11,965 bases of DNA from Chloroflexia bacterium (GTDB lineage Bacteria > Chloroflexota > Chloroflexia > QHBQ01 > JADMIH01): the NCBI GenBank assembly GCA_025927935.1, contig JAICKM010000136.1:1-11965 (forward strand), given 5' to 3'. This document shows, piece by piece, positions 1 through 6,512 of this stretch. Numbering within the stretch: position 1 is the stretch's first letter; each line of letters opens with the position of its first letter. The translations under genes were made by a program, and so were the position numbers. The notes beneath the pieces were generated by a model, which saw only the letters and a list, made by a program, of their open reading frames with translations, searched no databases and had not been told where the DNA came from.

Positions 1-60
1 CCACCGGCACACGCCGTGGGCAACGAACAAGCGAAGGCCGGCGGCAAGAGCGGGGGGTGA
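1..60 (+). CDS. Possible 3' end of a gene cut by the window edge
   Basis: Frame 1 is open from the window edge to a TGA at 58-60 and would give a 19-residue tail ending KAGGKSGG. A Lys/Gly/Ala-rich tail is plausible for a C-terminus, but the fragment is too short to assign. On the opposite strand an ATG at 87 also opens a frame that runs off the edge. It sits just downstream of a good leftward promoter (107-135), so the true gene here may be leftward. I cannot choose between them. Confidence 0.2.
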   Translation, partial: PPAHAVGNEQAKAGGKSGG

Positions 61-106
61 GTGGCCGGGTGCGGCGAGGACGGGCATCAAGGCCGCGCTT
101 GCTCTC

Positions 107-135
107 ATTATAGCGCGCGCCCCGGTGCCCGTCAA
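107..135 (-). promoter_or_regulatory. Leftward sigma70-type promoter
   Basis: On the minus strand TTGACG (135-130) is followed after exactly 17 bases by a consensus TATAAT (112-107). The expected start is near 100, firing out of the left edge. No good ribosome binding site is seen before the ATG at 87, so the product could be a leftward gene or an untranslated RNA beginning outside the view. Confidence 0.5.
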
Positions 136-149
136 CGGGTCACGCCCGC

Positions 150-224
150 CCAACCTCTCCCCGCCACGGGAGGGGAGTCGCGGTTCCCCCTTCCCGCGCC
201 GGGAAGGGGGGCAAGGGGGTTAGG
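150..224. repeat. Dispersed double-hairpin repeat, copy 1
   Basis: Two adjacent G/C-rich hairpins: CCTCTCCCC with GGGAGGGGAG, then TTCCCCCTTCCCG with CGGGAAGGGGG, ending in AGGGGGTTAGG. A second copy with the same order lies at 6554-6680, where it runs into the end of the MFS gene. This copy lies between two divergent promoters and codes for nothing convincing. Confidence 0.75.
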
Positions 225-252
225 CCCGCCGCGCACCGGGAAACGGCGGGGG

Positions 253-281
253 TTGCCATGCCCGTGGCCGGGGTGTAGAAT
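253..281 (+). promoter_or_regulatory. Promoter for the P450 gene
   Basis: TTGCCA (253-258), a 17-base spacer and TAGAAT (276-281). The predicted start near 288 leaves a leader of about 75 bases before the P450 ATG. The same -35 hexamer, TTGCCA, with a 17-base spacer appears before the ArsR gene at 6513-6541. Confidence 0.5.
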
Positions 282-362
282 AAGGGCATACCACACCCGC
301 GCAACCTCTGCGGCCACCTCGACGTGCGCTTAGCTTACCCGCCCGCGAAAGGACACCAGCCC

Positions 363-1739
363 ATGGATGAGGATTCGTCTCCGCTAGAAGGATCATTGCC
401 GCCCGGCGAGCAGGAGTTACCGATTGTGGGGGACACGCTGACCATCCTCCATAATCCCTTCAGCTTCATCGAGGAGAGGCGCGACGAGTTCGGGCCGGTC
501 TTCCATGCCAATATCCTCAACCGCGACACGGCGATTATGACCGGCCCCGATGCCTGCGCCGCATTCATCGACCCGGCCAACATCAAGCGCACGGGGGCGC
601 AACCGGAGCATGTGGCCCGGCTCATGGCCGGGATCACCCTGGCGACGCTCGACGGCGAGGCCCACCTGGCGCGCAAGTACCAGATCTTGCAGGCGTTCAC
701 GCCCGAAATGCTGGCCGGCTATCTGCCGATCATGCAACAGCATGTCGAAGCCCTGGTCCAAGGCTGGGCTGCGGCGGACGAGGTGCGCGGCCTGGACGAG
801 TTGCGCCGGCTGGCGATTGGCGTGATCGGGGCGGCGATGACCGGGCTGGAGCCGGGATCGCGGCTGGCGGGTCTGCAACACGATTACAGCGAGCTACTGC
901 GCGGCCTGCTGACCTTGCCGGTGGACCTGCCGGGCACGCAGTATCACGACGCAGTGGCCGCGCTGCCGCGCATTCTCGCCATCCTGAGCGACATAGTGGC
1001 CGAGCACCGGGCGCAGCCCACGGCGGACGGCCTGTCGCGCATCCTGGCGGCCCGTGCTCCCAACGGGGAGCAGTTGGGCGATCCGCAGGCGGCGCGGGAG
1101 TTGCACCATCTGTTCGTCGCCGGGTTCGTGTTGCACGCGCCGCTGGTCGCGCTGATCATGCAGTTGAGCGCGCACCCCGCTGTGCGGGCGCGGGCGCTGG
1201 ACGAGGTGGCCCGGCTGGCCCCCGCCGGGCCGGTGACGCTGGACCAACTGGCCGCCATGCCCTACCTGACGCAGGTGGCCCTGGAGGTCAAGCGTATCTG
1301 CCCGGCGGTGCCCATGGTGTTCGGCGAGGCGCTACGCACCTTCGAGTTCAACGAGCACAGCATCCCCACGGGCTGGCGTGTGTTCCTGGGTATCTACGCG
1401 ACCGATATGAACGAGGAGCTCTATACCCGCCCCGCGGACTTCGACCCCGATCGCTTCTCGTCCGAGCGGGCTGAGGATCGCCGCCACCCCTATGCCTTCG
1501 TGCCGCACGGCGCCGGGGAGGTACATACCACGCACCGCTGCCCCGGCGTCGATTTCGCCACCTACATCATGATGATCCTGGCGATTGTGCTCCTGCGCGA
1601 TTACACCTGGGAACTGCCGCCGCAGGATCTCGACTACGTCTGGGCCGAAAGCCCGCCGCCGCCCAAAGACGGTCTACGCCTGCGCGTGCAACGGCGGGCC
1701 GCCCCGGCGGCCCCCGCCCCCGGCGACCAGCAGGGCTGA
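363..1739 (+). CDS. Cytochrome P450 with noncanonical oxygen-activation helix
   Basis: A 458-residue heme-thiolate enzyme of the P450 superfamily, which hydroxylates or otherwise oxidises organic substrates. The ATG at 363 is chosen because GAAAGGA (347-353) precedes it at good spacing; the frame is open upstream to 324 without a better site. The ExxR motif is EVKR at residues 308-311, followed by a typical PxxF/DPDRF meander region. The heme-ligand cysteine is C393 in FVPHGAGEVHTTHRCPG, an expanded version of FxxGxRxCxG. The I-helix reads AGFVLHAP (253-260), so the usual acid-alcohol (D/E-T) pair after AG is absent. Families lacking that pair include peroxygenases (CYP152) and allene oxide synthase types (CYP74), so a peroxide-using or rearrangement chemistry is possible. 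No ferredoxin or reductase gene is nearby. There is no signal peptide or membrane anchor. The substrate is unknown. Confidence 0.9.
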   Translation: MDEDSSPLEGSLPPGEQELPIVGDTLTILHNPFSFIEERRDEFGPVFHANILNRDTAIMTGPDACAAFIDPANIKRTGAQPEHVARLMAGITLATLDGEAHLARKYQILQAFTPEMLAGYLPIMQQHVEALVQGWAAADEVRGLDELRRLAIGVIGAAMTGLEPGSRLAGLQHDYSELLRGLLTLPVDLPGTQYHDAVAALPRILAILSDIVAEHRAQPTADGLSRILAARAPNGEQLGDPQAARELHHLFVAGFVLHAPLVALIMQLSAHPAVRARALDEVARLAPAGPVTLDQLAAMPYLTQVALEVKRICPAVPMVFGEALRTFEFNEHSIPTGWRVFLGIYATDMNEELYTRPADFDPDRFSSERAEDRRHPYAFVPHGAGEVHTTHRCPGVDFATYIMMILAIVLLRDYTWELPPQDLDYVWAESPPPPKDGLRLRVQRRAAPAAPAPGDQQG

Positions 1740-1761
1740 GCGCCGCTCTGCGCGGCCAGGG

Positions 1762-2337
1762 TTAAATGGGCGACATCCCGGATGCGTTGGTCGTCCCGGT
1801 CGTGCCCGCCATGCCGCGCAGGCGGAAGGCGAGGACGATGAACAAGATGCCGAAGACAATGGCGTAGATGCCGATCATCCAGGTCAGACCCAGCGCGCCC
1901 GCGCCGGGGAAGAGGAACAGCAGCCCGCCCAGGATGATCGACACGATGCCACCGAGGATCATCATCCATTCGTTGTCGATCACCTGCCGCAAGCGGACGG
2001 CGGCCACGATCTCCAGAATCCCGGTGACGAGCGCCCAGGCGGCGATGAAGTAGAGCAAGACGAGCGCCGTCATGCCCGGCCAGACGAAGGTGAGCACCCC
2101 GAAGATGATGCCCGCGATGCCTTCGAGCACCGCCGCCCACCAGCGCTGGTCGCGCTCACGGGAGGTGATGCCCGCGATCACCGCGAAGATGCCGTCCACG
2201 AAGGCATACGCGCCGAAGAACAGGACCAGCGTGATCAGCGTCAAGCCGGGCCACAGCACGGCCAGGATGCCGAAGATGATCGCTAGCACGCCCCGCAGGG
2301 CCAGTACCCACCAGTAGCGGGCCAGGGTTGGTAACAT
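1762..2337 (-). CDS. HdeD-like (DUF308) integral membrane protein
   Basis: A 191-residue protein made almost entirely of six hydrophobic helices in three hairpin pairs, each pair holding a similar motif (RGVLAIIFGILAVLWPG, EGIAGIIFGVLTFVWPG, GGIVSIILGGLLFLFPG). This internal threefold repeat is the signature of the HdeD/DUF308 family, whose E. coli namesake is linked to acid resistance; the molecular role is not established. The start at 2337 is set by a GGAGGA (2346-2351) eight bases upstream; a longer open frame to 2445 has no such site. It converges on the P450 with only 22 bases between stop codons and no clear terminator. The C-terminal tail after the last helix is short, polar and probably disordered. 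Confidence 0.9.
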   Translation of the reverse strand: MLPTLARYWWVLALRGVLAIIFGILAVLWPGLTLITLVLFFGAYAFVDGIFAVIAGITSRERDQRWWAAVLEGIAGIIFGVLTFVWPGMTALVLLYFIAAWALVTGILEIVAAVRLRQVIDNEWMMILGGIVSIILGGLLFLFPGAGALGLTWMIGIYAIVFGILFIVLAFRLRGMAGTTGTTNASGMSPI

Positions 2338-2543
2338 GATTGGTTTCCTCCATACGGCTACCCAGGCAGGGGCCGCCCCGCCTGATTTCCACCACTTGAG
2401 TGCCGCCGTGCGGCGGTAGCCGCGTATGCGCGGCGGTGCGTTCACCGCCTAGCGTCGCTCTTGCGCGATCCTGCTGTCTGGTGTACAGGCCGCAGCCACG
2501 CACCAGGCTTCGCAGCATATACAATGCCACTACCAGTCCGCGA

Positions 2544-2573
2544 TTGTCATTCGCAGCGAAGAATCTGCGTCTC
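2544..2573 (+). repeat. Degenerate copy of the TTGTCACTCTGAG repeat
   Basis: TTGTCATTCGCAGCGAAGAA followed by TCTGCGTCTC. It matches the family seen intact at 8078-8113 apart from a short deletion after TTGTCA and a few substitutions. It is the most worn copy in the window. Confidence 0.55.
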
Positions 2574-2669
2574 CTGGGGCCAACGCCGCGCCGCTCAGAG
2601 GGATACAGACTTCGTTGATCGGGCGGTCCGATTACTGTGGCGCCGCTTACCGCACCCGGCGGCCGGGCG

Positions 2670-2678
2670 TGCTACAAT
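2670..2678 (+). promoter_or_regulatory. Extended -10 promoter for thioredoxin
   Basis: TGCTACAAT is an extended -10 element (TGn plus TACAAT at 2673-2678). The -35 region is poor, with TTACCG at 2647 too far upstream. The predicted start near 2685 gives a leader of about 65 bases before the ATG at 2752. Confidence 0.4.
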
Positions 2679-2751
2679 GGACCGTATCCCGGCAGGGTCC
2701 AGAGGCAGCCGGCTATGACATGATGACGACTAGCTAAGGAGTAGGCAAGCG

Positions 2752-3093
2752 ATGACCGAGCCTATCGAGATTGACGACGCGACGTTTCAGCAGACGGTCC
2801 TGGAGGGCGCGGGGCCGGTGCTGGTCAATTTTACGGCGCCCTGGTGCAAACCGTGCCACGCCCTGGAGCCGGTGCTGATCGAACTCAGCCGCGAGTATGC
2901 CGGGCGGGTGCAGTTCGTGAACATCAACGCCGACGAGAACCCGGCCTGGGCGGCGGAGTACGGCGTGCAGGGCTTCCCCACGCTGCTGCTGTTCCGCAGT
3001 GGCCGCGAGATCGCGCGTCAGCTCGGCTTCAGCACGGCCGCGCGCATCCGCCAGCGCATCGACAAAGCCCTGGATGCCGTGGCCGTGCGCTAA
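2752..3093 (+). CDS. trxA: Thioredoxin
   Basis: A 113-residue single-domain thioredoxin, the usual length. It reduces disulfides in cytoplasmic proteins, normally recharged by thioredoxin reductase. The active site is WCKPC with cysteines at residues 32 and 35. The lysine replaces the common glycine (WCGPC), a change known to alter redox potential in family members. The cis-proline before the last strands is P76 in GFPT, and the buried acidic residue near position 26 of E. coli Trx appears to be N26 here (LVNFTAPW), so the proton-relay aspartate seems to be missing. TAAGGAG (2735-2741) lies ten bases before the ATG. There is no signal peptide. It is transcribed alone and ends at a strong hairpin. 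The sequence shows it is a thioredoxin; the partner is not shown. A thioredoxin-like chaperone relative is a weaker alternative. Confidence 0.93.
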   Translation: MTEPIEIDDATFQQTVLEGAGPVLVNFTAPWCKPCHALEPVLIELSREYAGRVQFVNINADENPAWAAEYGVQGFPTLLLFRSGREIARQLGFSTAARIRQRIDKALDAVAVR

Positions 3094-3097
3094 GCGG

Positions 3098-3173
3098 CGC
3101 CCGCCTATACGCGAACCGGCGCGCAGAGTCCAGGCTCTGCGCGCCGGTTGTGTTGTGTGCGCGTAGGCGGGCG
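3098..3173 (+). terminator. Nested hairpin after thioredoxin
   Basis: A 15-bp perfect stem (AACCGGCGCGCAGAG at 3114-3128 with its complement at 3135-3149) closes a six-base loop. It is followed by GTGTTGTGTG rather than a pure T run. An outer 10-bp stem (CGCCCGCCTA at 3098-3107 with TAGGCGGGCG at 3164-3173) encloses it. This fits an intrinsic terminator for trxA, although the outer stem is unusual. Confidence 0.6.
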
Positions 3174-3205
3174 GCGCGACAAAGCGCCAGGCTTCCCTAG
3201 CCCCA

Positions 3206-3281
3206 TGTCACTCTGATCTCAGCGAAGAGTCTCGTCGCCGGCCCCCACGAGACGAGATTCTTCACTGCGTTCAGAATGACA
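3206..3281. repeat. Inverted pair of the TTGTCACTCTGAG repeat
   Basis: Arms at 3206-3236 and 3251-3281 are 31 bases each and match at 26 positions, around a 14-base loop. The pair lies exactly between the convergent trxA and peptidase genes. As RNA it would fold from either strand and could end transcription both ways. Confidence 0.8.
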
Positions 3282-3299
3282 ATTGACGATTGGCTTACG

Positions 3300-4541
3300 C
3301 TAGTTGAGCGCCGGCACCGCATGGCCCGGCGGATAGATCAGGTAGACCGTGCCGCCGGAGTTCTTCAGCCAGAGCGATTCCAGTTCGCTACGCAGATACG
3401 TGCGCCGCACGGTGTCGTTGCTCGGCGCCGCCGGGTCGTTGACGATGGGGTTGCCCGCGCTGTCGAAGCCGACCAGCACGGCCAGGTGCCCGCTGCTGGT
3501 GGGGATAGGCGCGCCGGTCAGCTCCCGCTTACCCCAGGCATAGCTGATCACCACCGGCACCCCCGCGGCGATCCACGGCTCGGCCTGGGCAAAGCTGGTG
3601 AAGCGGGCCACCACCGCGGTCAGGTTATGCGTGGCGGCATAGGCCGTGTTGAACGGCCAGTTGCCGTCGCCGTCATACAGCCAGTCATACACCCCCGCCA
3701 CGGCGGCGCGCACGCGCGGTTCGCAGGGGCCGCTGTCCTGGTCCCAGTAGCCCAGCACCATCGAGGTCGAGGTGGGGCTGCACCAGACCGTGCCGCCGTC
3801 CGGGTAGACCATCTGCGAACACTGCGGCAGGTTGATCTGTGTATTCCACAGGGCGGGGTTGCCGGGCGCCAGGCTGGCGGGGGCGGCGGGCGTGGTCGAG
3901 ACGGTGACGCCCGCGTTGCTCACGGTCGGCTTGGCAACGCCGTCAGCGCTGAACAGGCGGAACTTGAGCTGATAGGCGTTGCCGATGACGGGCGCTTTCT
4001 TGTTCGCGCTGCTCAGGATCAGCGTATCGGTCGCCACCGTGCCGTCGGCGTCGCCCTGCCCGTTGACCGAGTGGCGCTCGATGCTGCTGCTGTTCGTGGC
4101 GACCCAGACGCCCATGCTGTACCACTTGGTCCAGCGCGCGTTGACCCGCACGCGCAACTGCGTTTCGATCCAGGTGCCCGCCGGGGTAGTGGCGTTCCAG
4201 GAGGCAATGGCCTGGGTGAAGCCGAAGGATGTCAGCGTGACGGGGCCGGTGGCTTCGCCTACTTGGAAGCTGCCGCCGTTGTAGAAGTTGTGCCCGTTAT
4301 AGCCGCCCGGCGCATAAGGATCGGTGCCGGTAGTGGCGCCGGAGGCGCTGAAGACGAGCGCCCCGCCGCTCAGGGCCACGCCGCTGAGCGTCCAGCCGGC
4401 AAAGTCCCCCTGGGCGGCCTGCCACTGGTGGGTGGCCGTCTGGTATGCCGGAGGCGGGCTGCTCGCCGCAACGGGCGCCGCGCTGATGAAGCCGATAAAC
4501 AGTATGAGGAATACTCGCAAGCCGGACTGCCATTGCACCAT
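3300..4541 (-). CDS. Secreted C39-like cysteine peptidase
   Basis: A 413-residue exported protein. The first 26 or so residues form a signal peptide: a charged start, the core VFLILFIGFI, then a probable cut after APVAA. Residues about 30-225 look like a beta-rich domain with many Gly, Ser and Thr and repeated aromatic strands. The C-terminal domain (about 235-413) fits the papain-fold Peptidase_C39-like group: nucleophile C254 in VWCSPTSTSM, base H352 in SGHLAVLVGF and D369 in VNDP. This group hydrolyses peptide bonds; the target is unknown and it stands outside the bacteriocin-exporter form, as no ABC domain is present. The start at 4541 has a GGAGG (4551-4555) nine bases upstream; the frame is open much further but has no other site. 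It diverges from the zinc-ribbon gene and converges with trxA. Confidence 0.85.
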   Translation of the reverse strand: MVQWQSGLRVFLILFIGFISAAPVAASSPPPAYQTATHQWQAAQGDFAGWTLSGVALSGGALVFSASGATTGTDPYAPGGYNGHNFYNGGSFQVGEATGPVTLTSFGFTQAIASWNATTPAGTWIETQLRVRVNARWTKWYSMGVWVATNSSSIERHSVNGQGDADGTVATDTLILSSANKKAPVIGNAYQLKFRLFSADGVAKPTVSNAGVTVSTTPAAPASLAPGNPALWNTQINLPQCSQMVYPDGGTVWCSPTSTSMVLGYWDQDSGPCEPRVRAAVAGVYDWLYDGDGNWPFNTAYAATHNLTAVVARFTSFAQAEPWIAAGVPVVISYAWGKRELTGAPIPTSSGHLAVLVGFDSAGNPIVNDPAAPSNDTVRRTYLRSELESLWLKNSGGTVYLIYPPGHAVPALN

Positions 4542-4653
4542 AATGCGTTTCCTCCCCGGTCCCGCGCCTGGACCGCTCTCATCGCCCTGGTCCCCCAGGT
4601 TTCCCCGGCGGGACAGCGCCTGCCTGCCCGCCGTGCTCCTCGGTCTGGTTCCG

Positions 4654-4662
4654 ATCATACCA
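4654..4662 (-). promoter_or_regulatory. Extended -10 promoter for the peptidase
   Basis: On the minus strand TGGTATGAT is an extended -10 (TGn plus TATGAT, 4659-4654). No clear -35 is seen. The predicted start near 4647 leaves a leader of about 105 bases before the ATG at 4541. Confidence 0.4.
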
Positions 4663-4720
4663 CAAAATGGGGTAGCGCGCGGGCGGTTTTCCGGGTGTAT
4701 CGTGTGCCCGCGGAATGCGC

Positions 4721-4726
4721 TATAAT
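4721..4726 (+). promoter_or_regulatory. -10 box for the zinc-ribbon gene
   Basis: A consensus TATAAT lies 31 bases before the chosen ATG. No recognisable -35 sits 16-18 bases upstream. It is back to back with the peptidase promoter, about 60 bases away. Confidence 0.4.
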
Positions 4727-4757
4727 GGCTTGTAACCGGGAGGATGGGGGTGCGGCA

Positions 4758-5117
4758 ATGAACACGCGAGAACGCGGGGCGGACCCGCTCGCCGGGTGGC
4801 TGCGCGGGCGCGATCCGCGGGGCGCCTGGGAGCATATGCGGCACACGCTGGACACGAACGGCCCGGCGCGCGCCCTGATCCTCACCCTGGCCGGGACGCT
4901 GGAGGGCCGCCTGGCGCTGGAGCGTTCGCGGCGGATCTGGGCCTGCCACGGCCTGCCCGCCCCGTTCGACGACCTCTTGCGCGAGGAACTGGGCGAGGAG
5001 GTCGCCCCGCCCGTCGCGCCCACCGTCGCCACCTGCCGCACCTGCGGCGCCCCCCTCGTCCTCGCCGACCTCGGCCACACCCGCTGCGCCGCCTGCCGGG
5101 CGCGTGCGGAGTGCTGA
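4758..5117 (+). CDS. Small zinc-ribbon protein of unknown function
   Basis: A 119-residue protein. The C-terminus carries two CxxC knuckles, C93/C96 (CRTC) and C110/C113 (CAAC), thirteen residues apart, a typical four-cysteine zinc ribbon. The first 80 residues are mostly helical with many Arg, Leu and Ala and show no motif I recognise; a Cys-His pair sits at 63-64. Pro/Ala/Val residues 82-92 probably link the two parts. I chose the ATG at 4758 because the TATAAT ends at 4726, which would put the alternative ATG at 4724 inside the promoter, and because GGGAGGA (4738-4744) lies upstream, though 13 bases away. No neighbour is co-transcribed. A nucleic-acid or protein-binding role would be a guess. 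Confidence 0.7.
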   Translation: MNTRERGADPLAGWLRGRDPRGAWEHMRHTLDTNGPARALILTLAGTLEGRLALERSRRIWACHGLPAPFDDLLREELGEEVAPPVAPTVATCRTCGAPLVLADLGHTRCAACRARAEC

Positions 5118-5155
5118 GTGACGACGAGTGGTCAGTGGTCGGAAACGAGAGAAGG

Positions 5156-5172
5156 TTGTCACTCTGAGCAGC
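5156..5172 (+). repeat. Truncated copy of the TTGTCACTCTGAG repeat
   Basis: TTGTCACTCTGAGCAGC, the 5' half of the family only. It is 14 bases upstream of a complete inverted pair and probably remains from a rearranged copy. Confidence 0.6.
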
Positions 5173-5186
5173 TTGTCATACCTCTA

Positions 5187-5262
5187 TTGTCACTCTGAGC
5201 GCAGCGAAGAGTCTCGTCTTTGGCCGGCAAGACGAGACTCTTCGCTGCGCTCAGAATGACAA
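5187..5262. repeat. Near-perfect inverted pair of the TTGTCACTCTGAG repeat
   Basis: Two 34-base arms (5187-5220 and 5229-5262) differ at one base and enclose an eight-base loop. It lies between the convergent zinc-ribbon and ArsR genes, the same situation as the pair at 3206-3281. It is the best preserved pair here and probably the most recent. It has no transposase and could act as a two-way terminator. Confidence 0.9.
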
Positions 5263-5270
5263 ATTCCCGG

Positions 5271-5302
5271 TGACAGACTACTGAGCGTAGCGAAGAGTCT
5301 CG
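5271..5302 (+). repeat. Partial copy of the TTGTCACTCTGAG repeat
   Basis: TGACAGACTACTGAGCGTAG followed by CGAAGAGTCTCG. It matches the middle and end of the family with changes in the first third. Four copies or parts of copies thus crowd into 5156-5302. Confidence 0.6.
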
Positions 5303-5318
5303 GCGCGCGGACTGGCCT

Positions 5319-5345
5319 CTGTAGGAGCCGGGTTCACACCGGCCC
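5319..5345. repeat. CTGTAGG hairpin repeat, copy 1
   Basis: CTGTAGGAGCCGGGTTCACA then CCGGCCC. It resembles 10544-10570. It reaches twelve bases into the ArsR gene at 5334 and supplies its last three codons (Gly-Pro-Val) and TGA. Confidence 0.7.
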
Positions 5346-6479
5346 GGCGGGCGGTTCCTCGTTGGCGGCGGGTGGTTCTTCGCCCAGATCAAGAAAAGTT
5401 TCTAGATCGTGGAAGACGCGACGGATCTCGCCGGGCACGATCTCGTGGCGCACCAGGCGGCCTTCCTGGTGCGAGCGGATCAGCCCCGCCTCGCGCAGGA
5501 TCTTGGCGTGGACGCTGACCGTGGGCCGGGCCAGGCCCAGGTAGTCGGCGATCTCGGTGTTGATCATGCCGAAGTGGCGGATCAGGCGCAGGATGACCAG
5601 CCGGGTGGGGTCGCCCAGGGCGGCGGCGCGATCCGCGACCGCGCTCGCGGCGGTGTGCAACTGGGTGTAGATGTTGCCCGACGGCGCGAAGGAGCAGACG
5701 AGCAGGCCGGGGCGCAGGGTCCAGGCGTCGGGCAGGCCGAACGGATCGGCCCAGAAGTAGACGCGCAAGCGGCCCGCCGTGATGGCGGCGTGCAGTTCCG
5801 GGTAGCGCAAGAGCGGACTCTGCGGGCTGAGCCAGGCGAGGTCGGGCACGCCGGAGCCGGACTCGCCGCCCAGCCCGGCGCGGGCCTGGGCCTCCAGGGC
5901 GGCGGGCACCTCGGCGCGGCGGGCGCGCCAGGGCTGATACACCTCGTAATAGAAGCGGTCGAGCCAGTGCCAGAAGTGCGCGTGCAGGTCGCCATCGCGC
6001 AGGATGCGCGGCAGCAGCGCGTGCATCTGTTCCAGGCGGCGGGCGAAGTCGGGCTGCGGCGTCAGCCCCACCTGCGCATACCCGGCCAGCGTCACCCGCA
6101 TCGCCAGGTCGGGCAGCCGGGCAGGCGGGGCCAGATCGGCGGCGGAGGTTAGGCCCAGCGCCGCCTCCGGCACCAGGCGGTCCAGCGCCGTCGCGGCGGT
6201 TAGGTCGCGGATGGCGAGCGTGGCGCGGCTGTAGTCGCCCTCGGTCAGCACCCCGGCGATGGCCGCCGCCTCCTCCACCACCGCCAGGGAGCCGGGCGTG
6301 AGCGCCTCCGGCCACTGGGCCAGCCAGCCGGCGGGCGCGCTGTCCGCCAGCGCGAGCAGATCCCCCGGCAGATGGCTCAACACCCCGCTGCGCCCGGCAA
6401 TCGCCAGCGCGAAGCTCATCTCCATCGCCGCCGACGGGCCAACCGCCCACCCGCCCGGCTGCGCTTGCGTCTCCATCAT
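5334..6479 (-). CDS. ArsR-type regulator with a long N-terminal domain
   Basis: A 381-residue DNA-binding protein. The winged helix is at the C-terminus (about 284-347): AALGDPTRLVILRLI, then NTEIADYLGLARPTVSVHAK as turn and recognition helix, then a basic wing (SHQEGRLVRHEI). ArsR/SmtB proteins normally have about 100 residues with the helix near the middle; here some 280 residues precede it, of a kind seen in long ArsR-family proteins, perhaps an inducer-binding domain. No metal-binding CxC motif is present, so a non-metal signal is likely. The start at 6479 follows AGGAGG (6491-6496). It has its own likely promoter (6513-6541) and follows the MFS exporter on the same strand, so it is the obvious candidate to bind the twin palindromes at 7969-8056. 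The last residues and stop come from a dispersed repeat. Confidence 0.85.
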   Translation of the reverse strand: MMETQAQPGGWAVGPSAAMEMSFALAIAGRSGVLSHLPGDLLALADSAPAGWLAQWPEALTPGSLAVVEEAAAIAGVLTEGDYSRATLAIRDLTAATALDRLVPEAALGLTSAADLAPPARLPDLAMRVTLAGYAQVGLTPQPDFARRLEQMHALLPRILRDGDLHAHFWHWLDRFYYEVYQPWRARRAEVPAALEAQARAGLGGESGSGVPDLAWLSPQSPLLRYPELHAAITAGRLRVYFWADPFGLPDAWTLRPGLLVCSFAPSGNIYTQLHTAASAVADRAAALGDPTRLVILRLIRHFGMINTEIADYLGLARPTVSVHAKILREAGLIRSHQEGRLVRHEIVPGEIRRVFHDLETFLDLGEEPPAANEEPPAGPV

Positions 6480-6512
6480 CGTGCGCCCTGCCTCCTCTGC
6501 GTCATTGCGCCC

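Larger units (their letters stand above)
2338..2751. other. Intergenic region without a gene
   Basis: A 414-base gap between divergent genes. It holds a GC-rich stretch with two small palindromes near 2402-2440 (GCCGCC/GGCGGC and GCCGCG/CGCGGC), a worn copy of the TTGTCA...CTCGTCTC repeat (2544-2573), and the thioredoxin promoter. A TACAAT lies near 2519 but has no matching -35. No convincing promoter for the leftward membrane-protein gene was found, and no open frame here looks coding. Confidence 0.6.

Noticed and set aside
1585..2286. Long plus-strand open frame opposite the HdeD-like gene
   Set aside because: The product is rich in charged residues (Glu, Asp, His, Arg) with no domain, as expected of antisense to a hydrophobic protein in GC-rich DNA.
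3276..5117. Very long plus-strand open frame across the peptidase region
   Set aside because: Only its last 119 codons (from 4758) are a gene. The rest is antisense to the C39-like peptidase, which has a signal peptide, catalytic residues and a ribosome binding site.
4542..5162. Upstream extension of the peptidase frame
   Set aside because: It crosses the divergent promoters and runs antisense to the zinc-ribbon gene. The start at 4541 has a good ribosome binding site followed by a signal peptide.
5156..5302. Cluster of repeats as an insertion sequence
   Set aside because: The inverted arms enclose only eight bases and there is no transposase or target duplication that I can see.
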